Positions 1 to 9,638 of a DNA stretch of 64,000 nt are shown here, in pieces (position 1 is the stretch's first letter; every line of letters starts with the position of its first letter). Made by a program: the position numbers and the translations under genes. Location: assembly GCF_027924145.1 (NCBI RefSeq), contig NZ_BRVP01000002.1, positions 186,001 to 250,000 of the forward strand. The letters run 5' to 3'. The notes beneath the pieces were generated by a model. It had not been told where the DNA came from and made no database searches. It saw only the letters and a list, made by a program, of their open reading frames with translations. This DNA is from Neptunitalea chrysea (GTDB lineage Bacteria; Bacteroidota; Bacteroidia; Flavobacteriales; Flavobacteriaceae).

Positions 1-817
1 ATCTATTTAGACGTTCTTTGATGTTGTCATTTCTTAGATTCCCTGTAAAATGAAACTCATATTCAGGTAACTGCTCAATTACGTTTTCTATGGTATCAAT
101 ATCAAAACGATGGTCTAAGCTCCCTATATAACCAACAATTTTTTTATCTCTATTATGTACGTTTGTTTTAGCAGATTTTACAAAGGTTTCAAAGTTAACC
201 CCGTTTTTAACCACAAAACTATTGGCATTAAACTTCTTTTTATCTTCATTTAAAAAATCTGAAGTGGTGATAATACCATCTACACCACGAGAAAACTGTT
301 CATCGATGCCATAAATTCGAGGCCCGTGTCTTCTGGTTCCTATACCATCATAACAATAATAAACATTCAGTTTTTCGTTAAGCTTACCAATTAAAGATAG
401 TCCATAAAAAGGATTATACGCAGTAACCACAATAGGGTCTACAATATTTAATTGTTTAAAAACTTTTTTTACTCTTTTCTTATAAATTGAGATATTTAAA
501 TTGAAGAAGAATTTAAATATAGTATTATTTTTTATAAAATCTACAGGTAATACCGGTGGTGCTACTAAATGGTAAATATTAGTATTTTGATCTGTAGTTA
601 TTTGTGTTAATGCAGGTTCTATATTAAGCATTCGTTTTACTGGTGCATGCTGTTTTTTGCGAATACTATTTATCATATCCTTTATAGTAAAAGGATATTC
701 TATAAAAAGGACTCTATGATTTTTAGCTAAACGAGCCATAATCTGAACGGTAGATTTGGTGTATTCACCAAACCAAGTCGTATTAGCTATACAAACTATG
801 TCTTGTTGTTGACTCAT
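1..817 (-). CDS. Glycosyltransferase, partial (C-terminus outside the window)
   Basis: An open frame runs from an ATG at 817 off the left edge, so only the first 272 residues are seen. The product begins MSQQQDIVCIANTTWFGEY and continues with alternating hydrophobic strands. Around residues 185-240 there is a segment of the type IITTSDFL...VVKNGVNFETF, followed by KKIVGYIGSLDHRFDID. This is the linker and start of the C-terminal nucleotide-sugar binding half of GT-B glycosyltransferases (GT1/GT4-like). The start lies one base after the stop of the upstream glycosyltransferase, so the two are probably translationally coupled at the end of the exopolysaccharide operon. Donor and acceptor sugars cannot be deduced. 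Confidence 0.85.
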   Translation of the reverse strand, partial: MSQQQDIVCIANTTWFGEYTKSTVQIMARLAKNHRVLFIEYPFTIKDMINSIRKKQHAPVKRMLNIEPALTQITTDQNTNIYHLVAPPVLPVDFIKNNTIFKFFFNLNISIYKKRVKKVFKQLNIVDPIVVTAYNPFYGLSLIGKLNEKLNVYYCYDGIGTRRHGPRIYGIDEQFSRGVDGIITTSDFLNEDKKKFNANSFVVKNGVNFETFVKSAKTNVHNRDKKIVGYIGSLDHRFDIDTIENVIEQLPEYEFHFTGNLRNDNIKERLNR

Positions 818-818
818 T

Positions 819-1979
819 TTACTTGCTTATATTATTATAAACTTCACTGTAAATATTTAAAACATTAAGAGCCATGTTTTTCCAAGAAAAGTCTTTTGCT
901 CTAAGTGTTCCTTTATCTACTAAAGTTGCTACCAACTCTTTATCTTCAATAATTGTTTTCATGGCAGCAGTTATTTCTTCCGGTTTAAAAGGATCAATAA
1001 TTAAAGCCGCATTATTATCACCCGCTACTTCTGGCATTGAAGCAGTATTAGAAGTAATTACAGGAGCCCCGCAAGCCATACCTTCTAATATAGGAATACC
1101 AAAACTTTCACGTAATGAAGGGTATAAAAATATTTTACATTGACTAATAATAGCAGGTAAATCGGTATTTTTTACGTAGCCCGTTAAGTGAATTAAATTT
1201 CTAATATCAGTAGCTCCAACTTCAGATAACATACGCTGTAATTGACTTTCTTCGAAATCGAGCATTACTAATTTATACTTATTAGGATACAGTTTATTAA
1301 AATCGGAAAAGGCTTTTAAAACACCTTTTGTATTTTTTTTAGGGTCTGTATTTCCTAAAAAGAAAAAGAAGTTATCAGGTAACTTATACGTATTTCTGAT
1401 TGATTTAAGAATTTCTTTATCTGTAACTTTTTTAAAATGTTCTCCTACACCATTGTAGATAGCTACCAATTGTTCATCATTTAACCCAAAAAAGTGTTTT
1501 ATACGTTTACGTTCATATTCAGAAACCGTAATTATTTTTTCACTCTTTTTAATTACCGGAGGCACAAAATATCTACGGTACATATTCCCTAATTTCTGGT
1601 ACCAAGTACCATCCTTTTTCAAAATACTTACACTCTCCATATAAATAATGTCGTGTAAAGTTATAATTAAAGGAACTTTGCTAAAAAGTGGTCCGGTATT
1701 ACTGGTACAATGTAAAATATCGCAACCTTCTTTTTTTGCAGCTTTTGGTAGTGCTATTTGTTCCCAGCCAGGATACCCAAATTTCGAAGTTAATTCAACA
1801 ATACGAAAGTTAGCAGCGGCAGGAATACAGGTGTTATCTTCATCTGGCTTTACAAAAATTACATAGTCATTTTCCTTATCTATTTTCTGTAGATTTTTGA
1901 TAAGCTCAAGAGCAACCATATCCATCCCATGTTTTTTCTTACGATATAAGCGTTGTCCTTCTATTCCTATTGTCATCAT
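819..1979 (-). CDS. Glycosyltransferase family 4 (exopolysaccharide cluster)
   Basis: The 386-residue product has the full length of GT-B, GT4-type enzymes. The N-terminal half begins with a glycine-rich strand (TIGIEGQRLY). The C-terminal half has the typical FFFFLGNTDPKKNTKGVL strand-loop and the donor-binding EX7E-type segment (PSLRESFGIPILEGMACGAP, about residues 290-310) followed by VITSNTASMPEVAG. It most likely adds one sugar to a lipid-linked repeat unit at the cytoplasmic face of the inner membrane. Two ATGs lie side by side at 1979 and 1976, and either may start translation. It sits between a GT2 gene and another glycosyltransferase in the same direction. Family is confident; sugar specificity is unknown. 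Confidence 0.92.
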   Translation of the reverse strand: MMTIGIEGQRLYRKKKHGMDMVALELIKNLQKIDKENDYVIFVKPDEDNTCIPAAANFRIVELTSKFGYPGWEQIALPKAAKKEGCDILHCTSNTGPLFSKVPLIITLHDIIYMESVSILKKDGTWYQKLGNMYRRYFVPPVIKKSEKIITVSEYERKRIKHFFGLNDEQLVAIYNGVGEHFKKVTDKEILKSIRNTYKLPDNFFFFLGNTDPKKNTKGVLKAFSDFNKLYPNKYKLVMLDFEESQLQRMLSEVGATDIRNLIHLTGYVKNTDLPAIISQCKIFLYPSLRESFGIPILEGMACGAPVITSNTASMPEVAGDNNAALIIDPFKPEEITAAMKTIIEDKELVATLVDKGTLRAKDFSWKNMALNVLNIYSEVYNNISK

Positions 1980-2009
1980 ATGAGTTGGTTAAGTTTTGAT
2001 GTTTAGATA

Positions 2010-3215
2010 CTAGTTTCCAATTTTTCCGTGTTGAGTATGTATAAACTTTTTATTGGCTCCTTTAAGTTTAAATAAGGATAAGAGCATCGTAAAAAAAGCT
2101 TTTGGTAAGCTACTAACAGCCTTTAATGTTTTTGGGTTATAAAATTTCTTAGGTACAGCCATTATAAAAGCTAAAACAGTAATACAAAAAACTATATACC
2201 AATAATCGGGTAAAATGGTGAAAGGTTTATTTAAATGAAAAACACCAATTAATAAATAAAATACTGTAATAAAAGTAACGATACCTAATAATAATATTCT
2301 TGGTGGAGATACCATTTGGTATACCTTATCGAAAAAGTCAATATTACCTTTAACTAATAATTCCTTAATACCACTCCATACATATCTTTTAAAATAGATG
2401 AACTGAGCAGAAAGCCAACGCTTACGTTGATTACCAAAAACATCTGCTTTTTGTACTTTTTCATCCAATACAACGGCATCGTGAAGGTATTCTATTTTTT
2501 TACCGTCTTTAAGTAATTTAAGTTCTAACTCTTTATCAAAACCACCAACAGCATTTACTTTGTTCATGGTTGATTTAAAGAAATGATAATTAAACGCCAT
2601 TCCTGAACCAATTAGGGCAGAGGAGAGCCCTAAATTTCTATGACCTTTTCTAAATATTTGATTATTAACCTCTTCGCTAATTGCATCTAATATAGCAAAA
2701 GAAGTATTTAAGTTTTTAGCAGCTCTATGTCCCTGTACTACTATATAACCTTGATCAAAAGCATCATTCACTTTCTCAATGAAATCAGGCTCCATTATGT
2801 TGTCTGCATCTAAAATAAGGGCAACATCATAAGCATCACCAATAGTTTCCATGGCTTTATTTAAAGCCTTAGATTTAGTACTTTTTTCAAAAGATACTTC
2901 AACTAGTTTAATAGGGAGTTGTCTTAAGGTGTCTAATGTTTCTGGCTGAAACGAATCTGCTATAACTACTACATCATAAAACTCCTTAAAATAGGATTGT
3001 TGAAGTGCCTTTTCAGCCACTTCAACAATAACACTATCTTCTTTATATCCTGGAATAAGAACAGCATACTTTCGTTTTTTTTGTTCTTTTATTTTTCTTT
3101 TTTTCTGTTTAAACAGTCCAGCAAAAGCGAATATAAAAATATAAATGCTTGCAAATCCAAAATATATAAATACTATATATTCAATTAAATGTAAGATAAA
3201 TTCAAGTACAAGCAT
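2010..3215 (-). CDS. Membrane glycosyltransferase family 2 (processive-type architecture)
   Basis: The 401-residue protein starts with a hydrophobic segment (residues 3-34), has a cytosolic GT-A domain, and ends with two or more membrane segments (about 305-350). The GT2 landmarks are present: a metal/nucleotide binding DAD at 136-138 within LILDADN, a DEKVQ-type acid region near 250, and a QRKRW motif at 263-267. QxxRW is characteristic of cellulose/hyaluronan synthase-like enzymes that hold a growing chain. Its membrane topology and motif suggest it could extend a polymer rather than add a single sugar, but it is shorter than cellulose synthases and lacks a PilZ domain. It lies between the LruC lipoprotein genes and a GT4 gene. 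Confidence 0.88.
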   Translation of the reverse strand: MLVLEFILHLIEYIVFIYFGFASIYIFIFAFAGLFKQKKRKIKEQKKRKYAVLIPGYKEDSVIVEVAEKALQQSYFKEFYDVVVIADSFQPETLDTLRQLPIKLVEVSFEKSTKSKALNKAMETIGDAYDVALILDADNIMEPDFIEKVNDAFDQGYIVVQGHRAAKNLNTSFAILDAISEEVNNQIFRKGHRNLGLSSALIGSGMAFNYHFFKSTMNKVNAVGGFDKELELKLLKDGKKIEYLHDAVVLDEKVQKADVFGNQRKRWLSAQFIYFKRYVWSGIKELLVKGNIDFFDKVYQMVSPPRILLLGIVTFITVFYLLIGVFHLNKPFTILPDYWYIVFCITVLAFIMAVPKKFYNPKTLKAVSSLPKAFFTMLLSLFKLKGANKKFIHTQHGKIGN

Positions 3216-3250
3216 GGGTTCTATTTTTTTAGTTGGTTTTAGTTCATTTT

Positions 3251-5212
3251 TTAGTTTTTATACCATTCCAATTCTGAGGTACCACTTGAATTAACCCATG
3301 TTTTAAATGATGGATATGTTTCAGTAATTGGTGTCTTCTCTGCAGAAGGTGTAAATACATCAAATATGTTTAATGCCCAAGGTAAATTTTGTGTTGTTTT
3401 ATAATATCTACCTGTAGAGGCATCACTATCATCGTCACTTGTTCCTAAGCTCTGAGCTTTACTTGTAGGCTCAAGATCTGGAAGATGCACTTCTCTTGTA
3501 CGGTCTCCGTTAACAATTAAAAATGTATTGTATGGTGCCACCCCTAAGTTACTAATTGTAATTGGAGTATTAAAATTAACTGTTACAGTTATAGTATCAC
3601 CGGTTTTATTTAAAACATTACCAGAAACATAGATTACAGTTTCGTTAGCAGCCGTACCAGATTCGGTTCCATTGGAAGCTGTTGTTTCATATCCCCCAGT
3701 TAATTCAGATCCTGTAACACTGGCTACTAATGAAGGGTCTATTGGTAAAACAAAGGCTAAGCCGTTATGGAATGATGCTCCAATGTGTTCAATAGTATAG
3801 CTAGCAGTCATTTCTGTTACTTTATTACTTCCGTTAGTAATTAAATTGTAATGATAACTTGTAACAACATCGTTAAAATCATAGTCACCTTGACTTGGCC
3901 ATAAATCTTCAAAAGCTAATGTTCCTGGTAAATCATTAGCAGGGTAATAGTTATTAAAAGCTTTATTAATATCATCAGGGTATTCGTCTACAGCATCGTT
4001 AATGCCGTCACCATCGGTATCATTTGCGGCAGTTAATACTGCTACGTTTTCATTGGAAATTGCGGTAACCGGATTAGATTTAACATAAAAAACAGCATCA
4101 TTAAAATCGTCATCAGATCCACCAGTACCTCTATATAAGTCTTCAAAACCAAAGATATTTAAATCTCTTGCCGGATCTTGTAATAATACAATATGATCTT
4201 TGTATCCGGTTGCTTCAGGGTTAAAATCTGGATTTGCATAATAGATCTGAGCATAGTTTTTAACATTAAAACCACTCCAGCCATTTGTAACTAAGAACCA
4301 ACTAATGACAGTATTGGCTGGGAAAAATCCTAGATATACGCGGTTACCAGGCACTAAACTACCTCCAGAACCTATCATAGAGCAGTTAGGAAAAACAATA
4401 TTATGCATTTGAATATCATCAGCAGATGTAGGTTCTTGTCCTAAAGTATAGGTGTAAAATCCAAGTGAGTTTCTATAACCGGCTCCTTCAGAAACAAAGG
4501 TAATCCATACTTCCGCATCTTCTACAAGTATAATTTCGGTTTCTTTACCTGCTAAATACTCAGGGTGTGTATTTGGGATTCCTCCATTATGTCCTTCAGG
4601 CAAAGAGCTGTTTATATCATCTAAAAGTGAGTTGTCTAAAGCATCGTTACTTGCCATAGTAGTTGGTTTACCACTGTAGGTATAACTACTTAAATAGTTA
4701 TAAACAACTGTATTTGTACCCTCTACATTTCCCGTTCCCTCAGGAATTGACCCTTTTTGTTGATAAGTTTCAGTATTAATAACTCTTTCAGAGGTTTGGT
4801 CTTGATAATAATTAGCGTAATCAAAAGTAATATTATCACTAGTTAAACCAATTCTAACATCTTTTGTTAATCCAATATAATCTGAATAAATTAGAATACT
4901 ATCGGTTGCAGCACTAACTGTTAGCTCCCTATTAAAAGATTCATTTTCAAATGAAGCTCTACCAATATAAATACTATCTCTTGTTCCTGTTTTTCCGTAA
5001 ATACTAAAAACAGCATTATTCAAAAAATCTGGAACTGATAGGTTTACACTAATTTGCTTGGTAGTTTCATAAGAAAAGCTATCCTCTACATTTAATCCTT
5101 CCATAGGACCATCAGTAACCACATTGTTATCTGTTGTGTCCAATTCTTTCTCTGCACAACCAGCAAAGGCTAATGCTACTACTAAGATTGTTACTTTAAT
5201 TAATGATTTCAT
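3251..5212 (-). CDS. LruC-domain lipoprotein (DUF4114 + LruC), copy 1
   Basis: The 653-residue product begins with a lipoprotein signal peptide ending in AFAGC (Cys19), so it should be lipid-anchored, probably at the outer membrane or surface. Residues about 235-378 match the DUF4114 style (GFYTYTLG, then FEDLYRGTGGSDDDFNDAV). A calcium-binding-like DTDGDGINDAVDEYPDD loop follows at about 398-415. The rest (FEDLWPSQGDYDFNDVV onward) is the LruC domain. It is a close tandem paralogue of the next gene, sharing long identical stretches. Being inside an exopolysaccharide operon, it may bind the polymer or scaffold it at the surface; this role is inference. Confidence 0.9.
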   Translation of the reverse strand: MKSLIKVTILVVALAFAGCAEKELDTTDNNVVTDGPMEGLNVEDSFSYETTKQISVNLSVPDFLNNAVFSIYGKTGTRDSIYIGRASFENESFNRELTVSAATDSILIYSDYIGLTKDVRIGLTSDNITFDYANYYQDQTSERVINTETYQQKGSIPEGTGNVEGTNTVVYNYLSSYTYSGKPTTMASNDALDNSLLDDINSSLPEGHNGGIPNTHPEYLAGKETEIILVEDAEVWITFVSEGAGYRNSLGFYTYTLGQEPTSADDIQMHNIVFPNCSMIGSGGSLVPGNRVYLGFFPANTVISWFLVTNGWSGFNVKNYAQIYYANPDFNPEATGYKDHIVLLQDPARDLNIFGFEDLYRGTGGSDDDFNDAVFYVKSNPVTAISNENVAVLTAANDTDGDGINDAVDEYPDDINKAFNNYYPANDLPGTLAFEDLWPSQGDYDFNDVVTSYHYNLITNGSNKVTEMTASYTIEHIGASFHNGLAFVLPIDPSLVASVTGSELTGGYETTASNGTESGTAANETVIYVSGNVLNKTGDTITVTVNFNTPITISNLGVAPYNTFLIVNGDRTREVHLPDLEPTSKAQSLGTSDDDSDASTGRYYKTTQNLPWALNIFDVFTPSAEKTPITETYPSFKTWVNSSGTSELEWYKN

Positions 5213-5276
5213 GTTAAATTTTTTTATTAGGTAAATATGATATTAAGTTTTTGTAAAATTATAATGTGCTTTATTT

Positions 5277-7229
5277 TTAATTTTCTGGTTCGTTATACCA
5301 TTCTAAATCAGAATTTCCATTTGAATTAGCCCATGTTTTAAACTTAGGATAAGCAACAATGATAGATTTTTTTTCTGATGGATGATTGAATACATTATAA
5401 ATGTTTAATCCCCATGGAAGGTTTTGTGATGTTTTATAGTACCTACCATTTGAAGCATTACTGTCATCATCATCTGTGCCTAAACTAGTGGCACTAGAAG
5501 TAGGGGTATGATCTGGTAAATGGACTTCTCTTGTTCTATCTCCATTCACTATTAAGAATGGATTAAATGGTGCTTCACCTAAATTGTTAATATGAACTGG
5601 TGAACCAAACGTTACAGTAATTGTTATGGTTGTACCTGTTTTGTTAATGGTATTACCGCATACGTATATAATACTCTCATCAGTACTGTTTCCGGTTTCT
5701 GTTCCATTAGCTGCAGTATTTTCATAACCTCCGTTTAAAACACTTCCTGTAACACTAGATACTAAAGCAGGATCTATAGGTAATACAAACGCTAATCCGT
5801 TATGGAAAGATCCTCCAATATTTTGTATCGTATAAGTAGCGGCTAACTCAGATATTTTATTTGCTCCGTTAGCAACTAAATGATAATGATACGTAGCAAC
5901 TAAATCGTTAAAATCATAATCTCCCTGACTTGGCCATAAATCTTCAAAAGCTACAGTACCTGGTACATTTTCAGCAGGGTAATAGTTATCAAATGCTTTA
6001 GTACTATCATTAGGATAATTATCTAAAGTATCGTTAACTCCATCACCATCTGTATCATTCGCTCCGTCTATTACAGCTACCTCATCTGTTTTAATAGCCG
6101 ATGCTGGGTTAGATTTCACATAATATATGGCATCGTTAAAATCGTCATCTGAATTACCCGTACCTCTATATAGATCTTCAAAACCTAGAATGTTAAGATC
6201 TCTAGCAGGGTCATTTAATAATACCATATGATCTTTATACCCAGTAGCTTCTGGATTAAAGGCTGGGTTAGCGTAATATATTTGAGCATTTTCTTTTACA
6301 GTTTTTGAGCTTCTGTCCCATCCGTCTGCAACTAAAAACCAGCTAATTACAGTGTTTTCAGGAAAGTGTCCTAGAGTAACTTGATCACCTGATACTAGCT
6401 TTCCACCAGATTTATGCATTGATGCATTAGGAAACACTACATAATGAGTTGTAATATCATTAACAGAAGTTGGCTCGTTACCTAAAGTATACGTATAGAA
6501 ACCTAGGGTGTTACGATAATCTGCTCCTTCGGCAACAAAAGTTATAGAAACATCAGCTTCTTGTGTTAAAATTATCTCTGTTTCTTTTCCAACTAAAAAG
6601 TCAGGATTATTGGCAGGTACACCACCAGGAACGCTTTCGGGTAATGAGTTATTAATATCATCTAATAATGAAGAAGAGATATCTTCGTGTACAGTAATAT
6701 TTGTTGGTACGCCGTTAGCATTATAATTACTTAAATAGGTAAAGAAGTCAAAAACATCTTTATGATTTAACGAGTTTGAATTAGGACCTAAGGTTTTATT
6801 TACATTACTTTCTGTAAATAATGAAGCATAATCAAAGCTAACCTCATCACCGCTAGCACCAAGACGTATATCTCTAGTTAAACCAATATAATTGGAGTAG
6901 ATTAAAATACTATCGGTTGCAGCACTAATGGTAAGTTCTCTTGTAAAATTACCACTTGTATCAAAATTTGCTTTTCCTATTGCTATGCTATCACTGGTAC
7001 CTGTTTTTCCGTAGATACTAAATACAGCATGTTCTAAAAACTCAGGTACAGATAAGTTTACCGTTAACTGTTTAGTAGTTTCATATGAAAAATCATCGTC
7101 TGCATTAAGTCCTTCCATAGGACCATCAGTAACTAAATTACTGCTAGTAGAATCAAGGTCGTTATCTACACAACTAATTAAAGTAGCTAGAATTAATAAT
7201 AGAAGATTTGAGTTTTTAAATAGTTTCAT
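5277..7229 (-). CDS. LruC-domain lipoprotein (DUF4114 + LruC), copy 2
   Basis: The 650-residue protein has the same order of parts as its neighbour: a signal peptide with lipobox LISC (Cys20), a matching N-terminal block (VTDGPMEGLNADDDFSYETT), a DUF4114-like region with FEDLYRGTGNSDDDFNDA, a DTDGDGVNDTLDNYPND calcium-loop-like segment, then the LruC region (FEDLWPSQGDYDFNDLV) and a conserved GDRTREVHLPD stretch near the end. Differences are spread along the whole length, so the duplication is not very recent and both copies look intact. It lies between a GT2 gene and copy 1 with short gaps, suggesting a shared transcript. Function in the family is not established. Confidence 0.9.
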   Translation of the reverse strand: MKLFKNSNLLLLILATLISCVDNDLDSTSSNLVTDGPMEGLNADDDFSYETTKQLTVNLSVPEFLEHAVFSIYGKTGTSDSIAIGKANFDTSGNFTRELTISAATDSILIYSNYIGLTRDIRLGASGDEVSFDYASLFTESNVNKTLGPNSNSLNHKDVFDFFTYLSNYNANGVPTNITVHEDISSSLLDDINNSLPESVPGGVPANNPDFLVGKETEIILTQEADVSITFVAEGADYRNTLGFYTYTLGNEPTSVNDITTHYVVFPNASMHKSGGKLVSGDQVTLGHFPENTVISWFLVADGWDRSSKTVKENAQIYYANPAFNPEATGYKDHMVLLNDPARDLNILGFEDLYRGTGNSDDDFNDAIYYVKSNPASAIKTDEVAVIDGANDTDGDGVNDTLDNYPNDSTKAFDNYYPAENVPGTVAFEDLWPSQGDYDFNDLVATYHYHLVANGANKISELAATYTIQNIGGSFHNGLAFVLPIDPALVSSVTGSVLNGGYENTAANGTETGNSTDESIIYVCGNTINKTGTTITITVTFGSPVHINNLGEAPFNPFLIVNGDRTREVHLPDHTPTSSATSLGTDDDDSNASNGRYYKTSQNLPWGLNIYNVFNHPSEKKSIIVAYPKFKTWANSNGNSDLEWYNEPEN

Positions 7230-7251
7230 TTTTAATAATTAAACAAGGTCA

Positions 7252-8154
7252 TTATTTATTTGATAAATTATAATGGGTTAAATTCCAAAAAATAGCATTC
7301 CAGTATACACGTAAATGCTTAAACTGTCTTTTAGCTAAAAACGTTATGGTGTTTTTAGGAATAGAGACGAAACACTGAAATAGCATGCTTACAAATAATT
7401 GTAAGGAGTTAAAATTTCTTCGAGCATATACAATCCTGTTTCTTGTTAAGTAATAGGTCTTTAGTGGACTAAATTTTCCTGTTGATAGTGATTCTTTATG
7501 TAATATGTACGATTTTGGTTGATAGTAAATTTTATATCCTGCTCTTTTAATATGGGCAGCCCAATCATGCTCTTCATAATATAAAAAATATACCTCGGTC
7601 ATTTTTCCAACGGTATCAATAATACTTTTCGGTACCATCATAGCAGCACCATGTATTGATTCTGTTTCCCCTGGAGTATCATAATTGCCAGTATCTTTTG
7701 TTTTGTAACCAATGCTGTTATTTCTAATGGTCCAATGATTCATGGGTGTATATCCTGCATATTGTATTAATGATGGATCCCAATGAAATTTTATTTTCGG
7801 ACTAACCATTCCTATGGTTGAATCCTGTTCTAATGTATTAACTAAAGGTTCTATAAAACCTGCAGGAACAATAGTATCATTATTTATAAATAAAAGGTAA
7901 TCTCCTTTTGCTACATCTACACCTAAATTGTTACCTCCTGCAAAGCCTAAATTTTTTTTGCTTTCAATTAGCGTTATTTCAGAGTATGTTTCTTTTAATA
8001 TTTTAGGATTGTCACTAGGTGATGCATTATCTACAACTATAGTTTCAAAATTAGGATATGTTAATCCTCTCAACGACTCTAACATTTCTAATGTAACTTT
8101 AGAATCGTTGTAGTTTATTGTAATTATTGAAACTAACGGAGTAGTTTTTCCCAT
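7252..8154 (-). CDS. Glycosyltransferase family 2, rhamnosyltransferase-like
   Basis: The 300-residue product opens with the classic GT-A start (VSIITINYNDSKVTLEMLES) and has ETIVVDNASPSDN, then FAGGNNLGV and a FINNDT metal-binding motif at about residues 90-95. The later segment PKSIIDTVGKMTEVYFLYYEEHDWAAHIKRAGYKI is typical of WcaA/rhamnosyl-type GT2 enzymes that add one sugar. A hydrophobic C-terminus may lie along the membrane. It lies 5 bases downstream of the Wzy-like gene in the operon. The linkage and sugar cannot be predicted. Confidence 0.92.
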   Translation of the reverse strand: MGKTTPLVSIITINYNDSKVTLEMLESLRGLTYPNFETIVVDNASPSDNPKILKETYSEITLIESKKNLGFAGGNNLGVDVAKGDYLLFINNDTIVPAGFIEPLVNTLEQDSTIGMVSPKIKFHWDPSLIQYAGYTPMNHWTIRNNSIGYKTKDTGNYDTPGETESIHGAAMMVPKSIIDTVGKMTEVYFLYYEEHDWAAHIKRAGYKIYYQPKSYILHKESLSTGKFSPLKTYYLTRNRIVYARRNFNSLQLFVSMLFQCFVSIPKNTITFLAKRQFKHLRVYWNAIFWNLTHYNLSNK

Positions 8155-8159
8155 AATAC

Positions 8160-9638
8160 TTAATTTTCAATTAATAGTATTTGTTCGTTTTCTTTTTCTT
8201 CTTGTAATTTTTTGTCCCATCTCGGAGCCAGAAAAATGAATGCCATACCTAAGTACATTAATGTGCCTGTAGGGAACTGTCCGAAAACTCCATTCCCATA
8301 GGATGCGGCCATAATCCCTGCCATACCACATGTTAGTGCTGCAATTTGACCTTTAATCCAGTCGTCTCTTATTCTGAACATGACATTGTAAGCCCCTGTA
8401 ACCAGTACAAAAAATAAAATAAACAAATGAAGGTATAAACCTATAATACCCATATCTGCCCAAATAGATACGTACCAGCTATCTGTTGCCGTATTTGCCA
8501 AAAAGGTATAAGGTGTAAATCGCTGCCCCCAGTTACCTGTAGAACCAATACCACCTCCAAAAGGTCTTGAAGCTAAATAATTAGATAGTTTCCGTTGATT
8601 AGCTAACCGAACCTGTAATGATGCATCATTAGGATCAAAAGCTGTTCGCATTCGTCTAATTTGTGCATTGTTATTCATAATGGTGGTATGCGCAAAAAAT
8701 ACATAAACCCCAATTCCCATAATTGCACCTGCAATTAGTACCGGAATATTTTTTCTAAGTATTAAGTACATAATACCCCCCATAGCCGGTACTGCAATAG
8801 CTCCTCTTGTTCCTGAAATTAGCATACCATAAATACCTGTAATAGCAACAATGATGTAAAATAACTTACGTTTAAAATTATTTTTTGTATAAATTGCTAA
8901 TACTCCAAATACAACCCCAGCATGACCTTGTGAAGCTCCAAACTGACCTGCATCTGAATAAAAACTAAAGATTCTTAGTTTTCCAAATAATATATGTGTT
9001 ACATTAGCTCCAGCATCTAACCAGCGTTGTTCAAAAGGATCTACCCCTATAAACAACTGTTGCATACCTTTTAATGTGCCCAAAAGTGAAAGAACGCCCC
9101 AAATAGTAAATACTAAATGTAAATCTTTGGGTTTGTTGAATAAGATAAAAACTAATGGAATTAACAATAATTGATATAGCGCAAATCCTCTCATTGCATA
9201 AAACCAAGCTGCTCTACTTACAACTTCGGGATTTACTAGTTCTAAAAAAGCATATCCCATCCAAATTGCTGCCAGAAGTGTCAACTGTGATTTAGCATCG
9301 TTCCAGTTAATTTTTCTCTTAAACGATGTAAAGAAAAGCGATAAATACATTAAAAATAGTAAACCATCGACGAGTAGCCCCCATGTGGCGGTCAAATAAC
9401 GGGATAGACCGATAACAAAAAAACTGAATATTAAAATAGTGATAATTCCAATCTTTGGATTTAGTAAAACTGCTGCTAAATAAATGATAGCCAGAGGTAA
9501 TATAATAAAAGCCATAGCCACCATTAGCCCTTTACTGGCTGTTAATAAGCCAATACAAACAGCAATACTTACCAAGATGGTAATAGGTATTGGTTTCTTT
9601 AAAAGATCTGGGCCATATGTACGTTCAAATGCGTTCAA
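8160..9638 (-). CDS. O-antigen ligase/polymerase family (Wzy-like) membrane protein
   Basis: The 492-residue protein is almost entirely hydrophobic, with roughly ten to twelve predicted membrane segments and a large extracytoplasmic loop around residues 320-385. That loop contains RMRTAFDPNDASLQVRLANQ and FGGGIGSTGNWG, in the manner of the Wzy_C/O-antigen ligase family. Such proteins polymerise lipid-linked repeat units, or ligate polymer to an acceptor, at the periplasmic face. Because flippase and chain-length genes flank it, a Wzy polymerase role is the simplest reading. Its start overlaps the end of the flippase gene by 4 bases. Confidence 0.85.
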   Translation of the reverse strand: MNAFERTYGPDLLKKPIPITILVSIAVCIGLLTASKGLMVAMAFIILPLAIIYLAAVLLNPKIGIITILIFSFFVIGLSRYLTATWGLLVDGLLFLMYLSLFFTSFKRKINWNDAKSQLTLLAAIWMGYAFLELVNPEVVSRAAWFYAMRGFALYQLLLIPLVFILFNKPKDLHLVFTIWGVLSLLGTLKGMQQLFIGVDPFEQRWLDAGANVTHILFGKLRIFSFYSDAGQFGASQGHAGVVFGVLAIYTKNNFKRKLFYIIVAITGIYGMLISGTRGAIAVPAMGGIMYLILRKNIPVLIAGAIMGIGVYVFFAHTTIMNNNAQIRRMRTAFDPNDASLQVRLANQRKLSNYLASRPFGGGIGSTGNWGQRFTPYTFLANTATDSWYVSIWADMGIIGLYLHLFILFFVLVTGAYNVMFRIRDDWIKGQIAALTCGMAGIMAASYGNGVFGQFPTGTLMYLGMAFIFLAPRWDKKLQEEKENEQILLIEN

